Origin: an uncultured Schwartzia sp.
Lineage (GTDB): Bacteria; Bacillota; Negativicutes; Selenomonadales; Selenomonadaceae
Length of the DNA stretch: 15,589 nt
Direction of reading: 5' to 3'
Assembly (NCBI GenBank): GCA_905372875.1
Contig: CAJPQU010000031.1
Coordinates: forward strand, 1-15,589
Both the position numbers and the translations under genes were made by a program. The notes beneath the pieces were generated by a model. That model had not been told where the DNA came from and searched no databases. It worked only from the letters and a program-made list of their open reading frames with translations. This document shows positions 1 to 7,126 of the stretch, in pieces; within the stretch, counting starts at the first letter, position 1; every line of letters starts with the position of its first letter.

Positions 1-1185
1 ATGGCTCCACTCATGTTCGTTACGATGAAGAAAGCCGAGAAAAACGATCGGGATCCATGAATAAATAAAGACCGGATACAGAATCAAATAGAGCCAAGCT
101 TTCCATTTGACATGAATTTTGAGCAGAATAATGATCGGCAGAATATATTGCCCCAGCATGATGGCTGTCATGAGCTGCGACGGCATGAACTTATAAATGT
201 TCGTGTAAAAAGGCGGAAACGCCAACTGAACGTAGCTGATGATGATAAAAAACGTAGACAACAATAGGAAATGCGGCTGTAAGAGATGAAGACAGCCGTC
301 CAAGATGCGAATGTCCCGCCGCTCAATTCCAGCCTTCAGCATTTTGAGAAGAAAACGGTGCGCTACATCAAACTGCCCTTGCGCCCAGCGCTTTCTCTGA
401 TTCCAAGATTGTTTAAAGGTCAGCGGCTTCTCATCATACACGATGGCGTCGTGCGCCCAAGTCGTCTTAATGCCCTCCACCAAAGATTTCATGGTAAACT
501 CCATATCTTCGGTAAGGCAGGTAGCTCCCCAGCCGTGACGCTTCAAGACTTCGGTGGCAATACACATTCCCGTGCCGCCCAAAACGGAGGACAAGCCAAT
601 ATTCGTCTTGGCCAAATGCCAGATATGGTCAATGACCCAAAAAGCGATAGCAAATGTCCCCGATACCCAAGTATCATAAGGATTTTTCGCGTCCAAATAC
701 CCCTGGATAAGTTTATCCCCTTTGAGCAGGCGATTGTTCATTTCGAGCAGGAATCGGGGATGTACCAGATTGTCGGCGTCAAAAACCACCACGGCATCAT
801 ATTGCCGCTCCAGAGCAAAGAGCCGTGCAAACATCCATTCCAACGCAAAGCCTTTTCCTCTGCCGACATCGCTCTGCCGCTCGCAGACGATAGCACCGCC
901 CGCACGAGCGATCTCTGCCGTATTATCGGAACAATTATCGGCCACAACGAAGATATCGTAGTACGCTTTGGGATACTCCAATTTTTGCAGATTATCGATG
1001 AGCTGCCCGATAACGGCACTCTCATTATGCGCCGCCACAATGACGGCAAAGGTTTTTTCCGGCGTCAGGATCTTATCCTCATGCCGTCGCCACATACCAC
1101 AAAAACCAATCAAAAAATAATAAACGGTAAACAGGAATATAAAAATCTGCGAGGGAACCATAACGATGTCAAACCAATGGGTCAT
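1..1185 (-). CDS. Family 2 glycosyltransferase, membrane-bound, partial (3' end beyond window)
   Basis: The minus-strand frame is open from an ATG at 1185 to base 1 (395 codons) without a stop, so the C-terminus lies outside the window. It is a processive-type GT2 enzyme, expected to move a sugar from a nucleotide donor at the inner face of the membrane. One membrane segment covers about residues 9-31. The catalytic domain shows AHNE (52-55), ADNCSDNT (82-89), the metal-binding DADN (136-139), TED (225-227, candidate catalytic base) and QRKRW (263-267, the QxxRW signature). At least two hydrophobic segments follow from about residue 287. The visible end, NEHEWSH, resembles the conserved NEW..T region of BcsA/IcaA-like enzymes. 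AGGGGAG lies 10 bases before the ATG. It follows pssA by 60 bases, probably in the same operon. The sugar and acceptor cannot be read from the sequence. Confidence 0.9.
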   Translation of the reverse strand, partial: MTHWFDIVMVPSQIFIFLFTVYYFLIGFCGMWRRHEDKILTPEKTFAVIVAAHNESAVIGQLIDNLQKLEYPKAYYDIFVVADNCSDNTAEIARAGGAIVCERQSDVGRGKGFALEWMFARLFALERQYDAVVVFDADNLVHPRFLLEMNNRLLKGDKLIQGYLDAKNPYDTWVSGTFAIAFWVIDHIWHLAKTNIGLSSVLGGTGMCIATEVLKRHGWGATCLTEDMEFTMKSLVEGIKTTWAHDAIVYDEKPLTFKQSWNQRKRWAQGQFDVAHRFLLKMLKAGIERRDIRILDGCLHLLQPHFLLLSTFFIIISYVQLAFPPFYTNIYKFMPSQLMTAIMLGQYILPIIILLKIHVKWKAWLYLILYPVFIYSWIPIVFLGFLHRNEHEWSH

Positions 1186-1245
1186 GAATCCGCGTCTCCC
1201 CTTATTTCAATCTGTAATCACCGCGCCGCAAAGCAGACGAAAATT

Positions 1246-1953
1246 CTATGCGTGTCGTCCAACTGCCCGAGCAACCAGCGTATTGATGAGCCCCAAGGAA
1301 GCGTAGGCAGCAAAAACAGCGAAAAGAATCGCGAACGGCAGCGCCTCTCGTCCTTGGTACAAAATAGCAGCAAAAATCGCGGCCACGAGTCCCCAAGTGA
1401 CGCCATAAATCTTTTCGCCCTTGCCCTTGAAGTCAGGATAATGTACCTCGCTGACCATTAGGAAGGCTACCAGCAGCATGACGGCAGGGTATACCCATCC
1501 CAGCCGCTGCGGGTCAAACGCCATCGCTTGAAAAAGCATCGTCGAGGCGGCGACAAAACATCCCCCGGCAGGAATCGCCAGTCCCATAAAATAACCGTGA
1601 ATCACGTTGACATTGACATTAAAGCGTGCCAACCGCCACATACCGCAAAGAGCGAAGCAGATAGCCACCGCACCGCCGAAGAAGGAAAACGCCTGAAGGG
1701 CGAAAACGTAGGCCAAGAACCCCGGGGCCGCCCCGAAAGAAACCAGATCGCACAGCGAATCCATTTCCTTTCCCATCTCGCTGCTGACGCCAAAAAATCG
1801 GGCAACCCGCCCGTCCAGGCCGTCAGCCGCTAAGGCCAACAAAATAAATATCGCGCCTCCCATCAGGCTGCCGCGGAAAGTCGCCAAGATCGAGCACATC
1901 CCAAAGACCAAATTGGCTGACGTCAGCATATTCGGTATTAAAGCTCTATACAT
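1246..1953 (-). CDS. pssA: CDP-diacylglycerol--serine O-phosphatidyltransferase
   Basis: It makes phosphatidylserine from CDP-diacylglycerol and L-serine in the membrane, the step before Psd. The product is a 235-residue multi-span protein carrying the complete CDP-alcohol phosphotransferase signature: D44xxD47G48xxA51R52, then G61xxxD65xxxD69, all four acidic metal ligands present. Hydrophobic segments fill the rest, as expected for this family, and the length suits the short Gram-positive-type PssA. A TTG 15 bases upstream (1968) is in frame, but the GGGAGG ribosome binding site falls just after it and 7 bases before the ATG at 1953, so the ATG is chosen. The start overlaps the psd stop by 8 bases (1946-1953), which suggests translational coupling. 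No key residue is missing. Confidence 0.95.
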   Translation of the reverse strand: MYRALIPNMLTSANLVFGMCSILATFRGSLMGGAIFILLALAADGLDGRVARFFGVSSEMGKEMDSLCDLVSFGAAPGFLAYVFALQAFSFFGGAVAICFALCGMWRLARFNVNVNVIHGYFMGLAIPAGGCFVAASTMLFQAMAFDPQRLGWVYPAVMLLVAFLMVSEVHYPDFKGKGEKIYGVTWGLVAAIFAAILYQGREALPFAILFAVFAAYASLGLINTLVARAVGRHA

Positions 1954-2575
1954 CTTGTATCCTCCCAATGACCGTTTCGCCGCCCACCACTTTTTGTCCC
2001 TTCTCCACCATGACTTTTACTGATCGGGGCATAACGACCTCGACACAGGAACCGAAACGGATCATCCCGTACTGATCTCCTTTGGCCAGTACATCGTCCA
2101 GCGTGACCCAAGACACAATTCGCCGCGCTAATATCCCGGCGATCTGCGTGACCGAGACCCGCAGGCGCTCGTTCTCAATCCCCAGCATGTGCCGTTCATT
2201 CTCAAACCCCACGGAATCCTTATAGGCGGGCGTAAAACGTCCGCAAATATACTGTTGGCACTTCACTTCGCCGGCCAGCGGACTGCGGTTCACATGCACA
2301 TCAAATACTGACATAAAAATGACGATTTTATGACATGGCTCCTTAACAAAATCATCATACGCCAGAGCCGATATTTCCATCACTGTCCCATCAGCTGGAG
2401 ACACTAAAAGAGAATCGTCTTCCGGGATATGACGAGTAGGATTACGAAAAAAATAGGCAAAATAAAGCGCTAACACGATTGGCCCCACGGCCCACCAAGG
2501 GCTGACCGCCACCCCGAGAAGGACCGCCGCGAGGATCGCCGCCAAGATAAATGAATATCCGTCACGTATAATCAC
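1946..2575 (-). CDS. psd: Phosphatidylserine decarboxylase proenzyme, short form
   Basis: It converts phosphatidylserine to phosphatidylethanolamine with a pyruvoyl cofactor made by self-cleavage. The 209-residue protein matches the short Psd class. It has N-terminal hydrophobic segments (about 8-42), FFRNP (42-46), SPADG (59-63), FDVHVNR (91-97) and, near the end, RFGSCVEV (173-180). Cleavage is expected between G175 and S176, with the serine becoming pyruvoyl; this short class has FGS where the E. coli type has LGST. The start is GTG at 2573-2575, with GAGGAGG 10 bases ahead and no better ATG nearby. It overlaps pssA, so the two PE-forming steps are co-expressed. A promoter lies about 85 bases upstream, at the end of the TagA-like gene. 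Confidence 0.95.
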   Translation of the reverse strand: MIIRDGYSFILAAILAAVLLGVAVSPWWAVGPIVLALYFAYFFRNPTRHIPEDDSLLVSPADGTVMEISALAYDDFVKEPCHKIVIFMSVFDVHVNRSPLAGEVKCQQYICGRFTPAYKDSVGFENERHMLGIENERLRVSVTQIAGILARRIVSWVTLDDVLAKGDQYGMIRFGSCVEVVMPRSVKVMVEKGQKVVGGETVIGRIQDV

Positions 2576-2658
2576 TCTGTAATTGCCTCCTCGTTTTTCT
2601 CATGAAAAAATGATTCCGGAATATCGCTTCCCCATCCCTCTCCTCATGATTTGTAAAC

Positions 2659-2687
2659 ATTATAGACTGGCCCCTGGCCTTTGTCTA
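2659..2687 (-). promoter_or_regulatory. Probable sigma-70 promoter for psd-pssA-GT2
   Basis: On the minus strand, TAGACA (2682-2687) and TATAAT (2659-2664) are separated by 17 bases, close to the housekeeping consensus. The -35 box overlaps the stop codon of the upstream glycosyltransferase gene. The spacer holds an inverted repeat, GGCC-AGG-GGCC. Transcription would start near 2652, giving a leader of about 77 bases before the psd GTG. Confidence 0.75.
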
Positions 2688-3416
2688 CTGTTTTTTAGCG
2701 GATCGAACCCGCCAAACGAACTGTGGCAGCGCCATCAAACGACCGATACGCTGAGGTTGGGCAAATCCGCGGTAGAGCCACTCCAATCTGGACCGCTGCA
2801 TCCAGCGAGGGGCACGCTTTACCATACCGGCCATGACATCAAAGGTCCCACCAACCCCGATCGATAGGGGAACCCCTATCGCTTTTCGATATTTCGCCAG
2901 CCACTTTTCCTGCCGTGGCACTCCAAGGGCCACTAATAAGAGATCGGGATTCGCGTCCTGAATTGCCGCCACAATGGCCGGCTCCTCTTCCGGCGTAAAG
3001 TAACCATCCCGGGTTCCCACGATCGAAACGCCCGGATAAAGCACCTCAGCCTTATTTTTCGCTGCTTCAGCAATGCCCGGTGCTGCGCCTAAGAAGAACA
3101 CCCTCTGCTGCCGTGCAGGTGCCCGGCGTAAAAGTTCCTGTACCAAATCAAAGCCTGCCACCCGTTCCGGCATAACGCAGCCCAAATAGCGTGCCGCCCA
3201 CACCGTCCCAGCTCCGTCAGGCACGACCAAGGCAACGGTGTTCAGTATCCTTCGCAGTTCCTCATCCTTTACCGCCCGCATGATCATCTCTGCATTGGCG
3301 GTAGCAATGATGGCTCCGGTGCGTTCTTTCATATACGTTTCCGCTTGCGCAACGGCCTCTTCCATCGTCAGAGAAGCGACCTTAACTCCTAAGATATCGA
3401 CTTTTGGGAAAACCAA
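2685..3416 (-). CDS. WecG/TagA/CpsF family glycosyltransferase (GT26)
   Basis: Family members add an N-acetylmannosamine-type sugar to an undecaprenyl-diphosphate-linked sugar at the inner membrane face, early in teichoic acid linkage or surface polysaccharide synthesis. The 243-residue protein covers the whole family fold: TANAEM (39-44), PDGAG (66-70, with D67 as the likely catalytic base), FFLG (107-110), RDGYF (136-140), GVPRQEKW (165-172), GGTFDVMAG (189-197) and the basic C-terminal membrane-contact part RAPRW...LEWLYR (201-216). The start is TTG (3414-3416), preceded by GGAGAGAGG; an in-frame stop lies shortly upstream and no ATG fits. In a diderm host the product could be a capsule or enterobacterial-common-antigen-like glycan rather than wall teichoic acid, so no gene symbol is given. 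Confidence 0.92.
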   Translation of the reverse strand: MVFPKVDILGVKVASLTMEEAVAQAETYMKERTGAIIATANAEMIMRAVKDEELRRILNTVALVVPDGAGTVWAARYLGCVMPERVAGFDLVQELLRRAPARQQRVFFLGAAPGIAEAAKNKAEVLYPGVSIVGTRDGYFTPEEEPAIVAAIQDANPDLLLVALGVPRQEKWLAKYRKAIGVPLSIGVGGTFDVMAGMVKRAPRWMQRSRLEWLYRGFAQPQRIGRLMALPQFVWRVRSAKKQ

Positions 3417-3540
3417 GATGCCTCTCTCCCCGCCGGCGCTTTACGACACATAAATTCTAAATCATAAGCAATATGTTTCCTTATTTTATCACACCAACCT
3501 ACAGTTCGCAAATTCTCTACCTTTTACGTCGCTCTCGGCG

Positions 3541-3554
3541 CGTCAATATTGACG
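3541..3554. promoter_or_regulatory. Perfect 14-bp palindrome, candidate operator of the corA operon
   Basis: CGTCAATATTGACG is a perfect inverted repeat. Its right arm contains the TTGACG -35 box of the corA promoter (3549-3554), so a bound dimer would block RNA polymerase. I do not recognise the regulator, and no second full copy was seen in the window. Confidence 0.55.
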
Positions 3555-3577
3555 AAACAGGCTTTTGGGAGTAAGAT
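3549..3577 (+). promoter_or_regulatory. Probable sigma-70 promoter of the corA operon
   Basis: TTGACG (3549-3554), a 17-base spacer and TAAGAT (3572-3577) form a good housekeeping promoter. The expected start near 3584 leaves a leader of about 165 bases before corA. This and the leader are the main content of the 334-base gene-free interval 3417-3750. The promoter of the leftward glycosyltransferase gene should also lie here (A+T-rich 3440-3500) but is not clear. Confidence 0.7.
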
Positions 3578-3583
3578 TATGAT

Positions 3584-3750
3584 GATTCATAATTCGAAGT
3601 AAAGTTGGTGAGGCACAATGGACGGCGATCATCCCGATTCATATCGAATACGACCGAATTTTTTTGTAGGAAAACCCTCCCTGTGCCTTCGGGCCTTTTA
3701 CCATAAAAAACGACAGGGTGGAATTTCCTGCATGAAAGGAGCTTTCGCCC
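3584..3750 (+). promoter_or_regulatory. Long structured 5' leader of corA
   Basis: An imperfect 16-bp stem pairs 3669-3684 with 3713-3728 (13 of 16 positions match) and encloses a GCC-TTCG-GGC tetraloop hairpin at 3685-3694. Next, the ribosome binding site AAAGGAG lies in a small hairpin, GAAAG-GAG-CTTTC (3734-3746), directly before the ATG. A run of seven T (3659-3665) precedes the large stem. GGTGAGGC near 3607 recalls the start of the Mg2+ M-box, but the rest of that riboswitch is not visible. Function is inferred only from structure and position before a Mg2+ channel gene. Confidence 0.4.
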
Positions 3751-4704
3751 ATGCTGAAAATTTACAAATCACACGAAAGCGGACCGTTGCAAGAACTCAG
3801 CCTGAAAGAGCTGGAAAAGGGTGCTTGGATCAACATCATCGCCCCGACACCTTACGAATTGAAAGTAATAGGCGATTTGACCAAGGTTGAACCGGATTTT
3901 TTACGCTCGGCCCTTGACGATGAAGAGCGATCCCATACAGATGTGGAAGACAACGCCATCATGATCCTGACAAACGTTCCAGTCATGAGGAGCCACGACA
4001 GCTATGACACGCTGCCGTTAGCAATCATCCTGACAGCGGAGTACATCATCACGGTTTGTTTGGAAGAAACTCCTGTCTTGGCAGATTTCAATGAGCGTAC
4101 CGCTAAACTCTTTTGCACCTTCAAAAAGACCCGTTTTCTCTTCCAGATCCTTTATAAGTCCGCCACCTTTTACCTGCGGTATCTGCGTCAAATCAGCCGG
4201 ATGTCGGACGAAATTGAACACATGCTGCGCGACTCCATGCGAAATCAGGATATTCTACGCCTCTTAGAGCTGCAGAAAGGTCTGACCTATTTCAATGCCG
4301 CATTGCGCAGTGACGGCGCTGTTTTAGACAAGCTGATGCGTCTTTGCTCCAATCAGAGCCTCGCCCCTATTTTTAAGATGTACGAAGAGGATGAGGATCT
4401 TCTGGAAGATGTCATCATAGAAAATAAACAGGCACGGGAAATGGTAGAGATGTACAGCAAAATCCTCGCCCGGATGGCCGATACCTTCTCCTCCATTATT
4501 TCCAATAATCAGAATCTCGTCATGAAATTCTTGGCCGCCATGACCATTATCCTGGCGATTCCCACGGTCATCTCCAGTTTCTTCGGTATGAATGTCCCGG
4601 TCCCTCTGGCGGAACAAGGGGACGCCTTTCTCTCTATCGCCATTCTTTCCCTGGGCATCGCCGGCATGTCGGCGTATGTCCTCTGGCGACACAATATGTT
4701 TTAG
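3751..4704 (+). CDS. corA: CorA-family magnesium/divalent cation channel
   Basis: CorA forms a pentameric inner-membrane channel for Mg2+ (also Co2+ and Ni2+ in some members). The 317-residue protein has the usual layout: a soluble N-terminal alpha/beta domain (about 1-150), a long helical stalk (about 150-255), a first membrane helix (about 260-281) ending in the selectivity motif G279-M-N281, a short loop and a second helix (about 291-312) with a short basic tail. The length is typical and nothing is missing. The start ATG follows AAAGGAG by 8 bases. It opens a plus-strand operon; its TAG stop overlaps the AGGAGG of the next gene. The promoter with palindrome and the long leader suggest regulated expression, perhaps by Mg2+. 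Confidence 0.95.
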   Translation: MLKIYKSHESGPLQELSLKELEKGAWINIIAPTPYELKVIGDLTKVEPDFLRSALDDEERSHTDVEDNAIMILTNVPVMRSHDSYDTLPLAIILTAEYIITVCLEETPVLADFNERTAKLFCTFKKTRFLFQILYKSATFYLRYLRQISRMSDEIEHMLRDSMRNQDILRLLELQKGLTYFNAALRSDGAVLDKLMRLCSNQSLAPIFKMYEEDEDLLEDVIIENKQAREMVEMYSKILARMADTFSSIISNNQNLVMKFLAAMTIILAIPTVISSFFGMNVPVPLAEQGDAFLSIAILSLGIAGMSAYVLWRHNMF

Positions 4705-4715
4705 GAGGTATCCCC

Positions 4716-4922
4716 ATGATCGCCGTTCCCTCGGGAAATTTTCTCAAAGAATTCACCCTGCTGGCCGAACGGGCGGAACAAGAAAGGGAAACGATTATCA
4801 TTCAGCGTCCCAACGGCAAAAACGTCGTCATGATGTCGCTGGATACATTCAACGATATGCAAAAGGCGTCTTATCAAGCCCGGCAAAAAGCAGCCCCCTA
4901 TCGGCAAGGGAATAATGAATAG
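4716..4922 (+). CDS. Phd/YefM-type antitoxin-like protein without a toxin partner
   Basis: The 68-residue protein resembles the N-terminal DNA-binding half of Phd/YefM antitoxins: a starting strand and helix (IAVPSGNFLKEF), then IIIQRPNGKNVVMMS and LDTFNDM, matching the family pattern of I.R.NGK.VV.MS...YN. AGGAGG sits 7 bases before the ATG and overlaps the corA stop, so it is translated from the corA message. In YefM a toxin-neutralising C-terminal tail follows and a RelE/YoeB toxin gene comes next. Here the tail is short and basic, and the next gene encodes a secreted lipoprotein. It may be a solitary antitoxin relic or a small regulator of its operon. The family call rests on pattern only. 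Confidence 0.75.
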   Translation: MIAVPSGNFLKEFTLLAERAEQERETIIIQRPNGKNVVMMSLDTFNDMQKASYQARQKAAPYRQGNNE

Positions 4923-4951
4923 ATAGAAATGCTGAATAAAGGAGGTACGCG

Positions 4952-5542
4952 ATGAAAAAATGGCAGATAATCGCAACGCTGAGTCTTATACTGACAGGTT
5001 GCCTGTCTAGCATAGCCAAAGCCGGTATCGGAACCGATATCGGCGTCTACTTTCCCGTAGGCGGAGGGAGCAAAACGGTAGTAGAAACCGTGGGTTATTC
5101 CTCCTTCACCGTGGGTGAGATCGCACAGGAACTTCAGGTAGAAGAACGGGGAGGGCACCTTCTCATAACGCTTACCGTGACTAACGACGGAGAGGCTCCC
5201 TATGCCATCGAACACCGGGATGGGCAGGAATATGATTTTATCGTCTTAGACAAACGTGGGCAGGTTCTTTGGCGCTGGTCAGACGGTCATGCGTTCACCC
5301 AGGCGTTGTCAACCTCCGTAGTAAACGCGCATCAGTCGGTAACCTACCAGGCAGAGATTGAACGCAAAGAATACAAAAAGTTCCGAGACAAAGCCGTATT
5401 GATAACAGCACTGCTAAAGGATACCCCCTATACGATTTCAGCCGCCGCCCCATCAGAAGAAATCGCGAAACACGGTTCCGGTGCCGTTCGCGGAGCCATT
5501 CGCATCGGCATCAGCAACGGACATTACGATCCTTATGATTAA
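4952..5542 (+). CDS. BsuPI-domain lipoprotein
   Basis: The 196-residue product starts with a lipoprotein signal: basic MKK, a hydrophobic core, and the lipobox L14-T-G-C17. Leucine at +2 is compatible with transfer to the outer membrane in a diderm. The middle (about 55-140) resembles the BsuPI domain of Bacillus intracellular proteinase inhibitor: LLITLTVTNDG, then YDFIVLDKRGQVLWRWS and FTQAL, a beta-sandwich pattern. Such domains occur in many secreted proteins and do not prove protease inhibition. AAAGGAGG lies 6 bases before the ATG. It is 29 bases after the antitoxin-like gene and 63 bases before the TPR-like gene's ATG, in the same direction. Its role is unknown; an envelope adaptor or inhibitor is plausible. 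Confidence 0.75.
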   Translation: MKKWQIIATLSLILTGCLSSIAKAGIGTDIGVYFPVGGGSKTVVETVGYSSFTVGEIAQELQVEERGGHLLITLTVTNDGEAPYAIEHRDGQEYDFIVLDKRGQVLWRWSDGHAFTQALSTSVVNAHQSVTYQAEIERKEYKKFRDKAVLITALLKDTPYTISAAAPSEEIAKHGSGAVRGAIRIGISNGHYDPYD

Positions 5543-5605
5543 CCTACCCAGCACCATCATTTCCAAGAAGACAGGGTATATAGATAAATCAGGGGAGGCA
5601 TGAGA

Positions 5606-6517
5606 ATGAAGCGAGGCATCATCATGGCGGTACTTTTGCTGCTAATACTGGCGGGGAGCGGAACAGCAGCATATTTTCTGATCTTGCAGCCGGCATCGGA
5701 AGGAGAACAAGCAGAATCGCCAAAAGTTACGGCTGAGAAAGCACCTAAACCAAAACCAGATCCGGCCGCGGGGAAAAGAGAAAAATGGAATGACCGCCAC
5801 ACAATACACGATGCGGATACGAAATTCACCAATCTCTTGCGGGAAGGCAACGAACATCTTCTGAAAGAACCGCTGAAAGCGGATCAGAGTTTTCAGGAAG
5901 CATTACACGAAGCTACGACGACCGATCAAAAGCTCAAAGCCTGGTATGGCCGAGTCATGGTAGGAAAAGTGTTGGACAACGGCGAAATGGAATATCAGGC
6001 AGGCCAGAACATGCTCTCTCTTTCTCCGGGGGATCGGGATAAAGCCAATGCCTATGAGGCCATCGCCCACGGTCAGAAATTACGGAAAAATTATGCCGAT
6101 GCCATTTCCGGTTATCAACAGGCAGCAGAAAATTATCTGAAAGCCGGAGACGGCAGCATAGCTTGTACCGCACTGGTTGAGGAAGCGCGCATCCTGCGCT
6201 ACTACCGGCAGGATTTTTCCGGCGCGGAAAAGATTTTAGCACAGGCCGCTGATATTGTGGAAAAAGGCCCGGTGGAAGAAGGACGGGAAAAAGTTCTCAA
6301 ATGGATGGTCTGCTTAGAGCGAGCTGATAATTGTAAATTGGCTGGCGATGGCGCCGGTCAGGTGTTCTGGCATCGCGCTGCAGTACAATATAACCCAGCC
6401 TGGAAAGAAACGGCCGACTGGGTAGAACGCCAAGTCGAACAGCAAGGCGGTGTAGCCGACCTCCCCTCTGGCGCACCAGAAAGTGAAACACCCCCTACCG
6501 GAGATGAAGAAGAATAA
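5606..6517 (+). CDS. Membrane-anchored TPR-like protein, function unknown
   Basis: The 303-residue protein has a basic start, one N-terminal membrane segment (about 3-26), a Pro/Lys-rich linker (about 35-60) and then a helical region (about 75-270) with repeat-like Ala/Tyr/Leu spacing (for example AISGYQQAAENYLKAGD and EARILRYYRQDFSGAEKIL), typical of tetratricopeptide repeats. The tail is acidic and Pro-rich. The bulk should face the periplasm. An ATG at 5600 is in frame, but GGGGAGG ends only one base before it; the ATG at 5606 has proper 7-base spacing and is chosen. It is the last gene before a strong terminator and probably belongs to the corA transcript. No enzyme motif is seen; a scaffolding role is inferred from the repeats. 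Confidence 0.7.
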   Translation: MKRGIIMAVLLLLILAGSGTAAYFLILQPASEGEQAESPKVTAEKAPKPKPDPAAGKREKWNDRHTIHDADTKFTNLLREGNEHLLKEPLKADQSFQEALHEATTTDQKLKAWYGRVMVGKVLDNGEMEYQAGQNMLSLSPGDRDKANAYEAIAHGQKLRKNYADAISGYQQAAENYLKAGDGSIACTALVEEARILRYYRQDFSGAEKILAQAADIVEKGPVEEGREKVLKWMVCLERADNCKLAGDGAGQVFWHRAAVQYNPAWKETADWVERQVEQQGGVADLPSGAPESETPPTGDEEE

Positions 6518-6518
6518 A

Positions 6519-6560
6519 GGATAAAAAGCTACGGCTCAATGAGCCGTAGCTTTTTTATCC
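6519..6560. terminator. Bidirectional rho-independent terminator
   Basis: AAGCTACGGCTC and GAGCCGTAGCTT form a 12-bp perfect stem around AAT, flanked by A-run and T-run that extend the pairing to GGAT/ATCC. T-runs face both ways, so it can end the rightward corA operon (two bases after the stop) and the leftward genes ending at 6680. Confidence 0.9.
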
Positions 6561-6679
6561 GCAGAATTGCTCTACACAGACTGATACTAAACTCTATGTC
6601 AACGGGAACGGCATACAGACCCCCCACAGAGCAAAAATCCGGTAATTTATGAGATATCCGTTAGTGGTAAAGATTCCGC

Positions 6680-7126
6680 TCATATCTGTCCGATCGCTTT
6701 GAGAATAACTTGCGCAATGACGGCCGAGCCGATATAGGTACCAATGAAGACCACGCAACTCACCACCATGATACGCCAGCTACTCTTGGCAAAAACGTCC
6801 AAATCCTTGCATATCGCGATACCGGCGTAGGCCAAAAGTGGCGTGCAGAGCTGTAAAAAGCCTACTTTTTTGACAGCTTCGGTGATGGGAGCTGCCGTAG
6901 GCAGCGCCGGATACGTCAGAATACAGGCGATAGTAACCACGTACGCAACGCCGGGGATGCCGCCGGGCAAGACTCTACCCAACCAGATACCAAGGAAGGC
7001 CAGCGCGATGAGGATAACCATGCCGGGGATTGATTCCACGAGACCGAATGTTGTCCCCACCACATTGGCGGCCAGAGAAACGATGCCGCAGATGACCAAT
7101 ATCTCCAAAATCTCACTGAGCTTCAT
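6680..7126 (-). CDS. Small multi-span membrane protein, likely partner of the DUF3100 protein
   Basis: The 148-residue protein is almost wholly hydrophobic, with four to five likely membrane segments (about 8-27, 32-52, 60-78, 90-106, 118-142). Glycine- and proline-rich stretches such as GRVLPGGIPG and TPLLAYAGIAICKDLD resemble parts of ion-coupled transporters (CidB/LrgB or LysO-like proteins), but I cannot name the family. GGAGG lies 8 bases before the ATG. The start overlaps the upstream DUF3100 gene by 14 bases (7113-7126), the arrangement of a two-subunit membrane complex. It is too small to be a usual transporter on its own. I infer that the pair together forms a permease. Confidence 0.6.
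   Translation of the reverse strand: MKLSEILEILVICGIVSLAANVVGTTFGLVESIPGMVILIALAFLGIWLGRVLPGGIPGVAYVVTIACILTYPALPTAAPITEAVKKVGFLQLCTPLLAYAGIAICKDLDVFAKSSWRIMVVSCVVFIGTYIGSAVIAQVILKAIGQI

Noticed and set aside
286..1461. Open frame of 391 codons on the plus strand
   Set aside because: It is antisense to the GT2 gene, which shows all family motifs in the minus frame and continues past the window edge; the plus-frame protein has no recognisable pattern.
2576..2651. 11-codon frame in the psd leader, beginning ATGGGGAAGCG on the minus strand
   Set aside because: Very short, with ordinary composition and no repeated regulatory codons; probably chance.
3584..3750. M-box Mg2+ riboswitch before corA
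   Set aside because: Only GGTGAGGC resembles the consensus; the later conserved segments, such as the ACGCCAATGGGTCAACAG part, are missing.
3618..3890. 90-codon frame in the corA leader, with GGTGAGG before its ATG
   Set aside because: It overlaps corA out of frame and its sequence looks random after the leader; a short leader peptide cannot be excluded but has no positive support.
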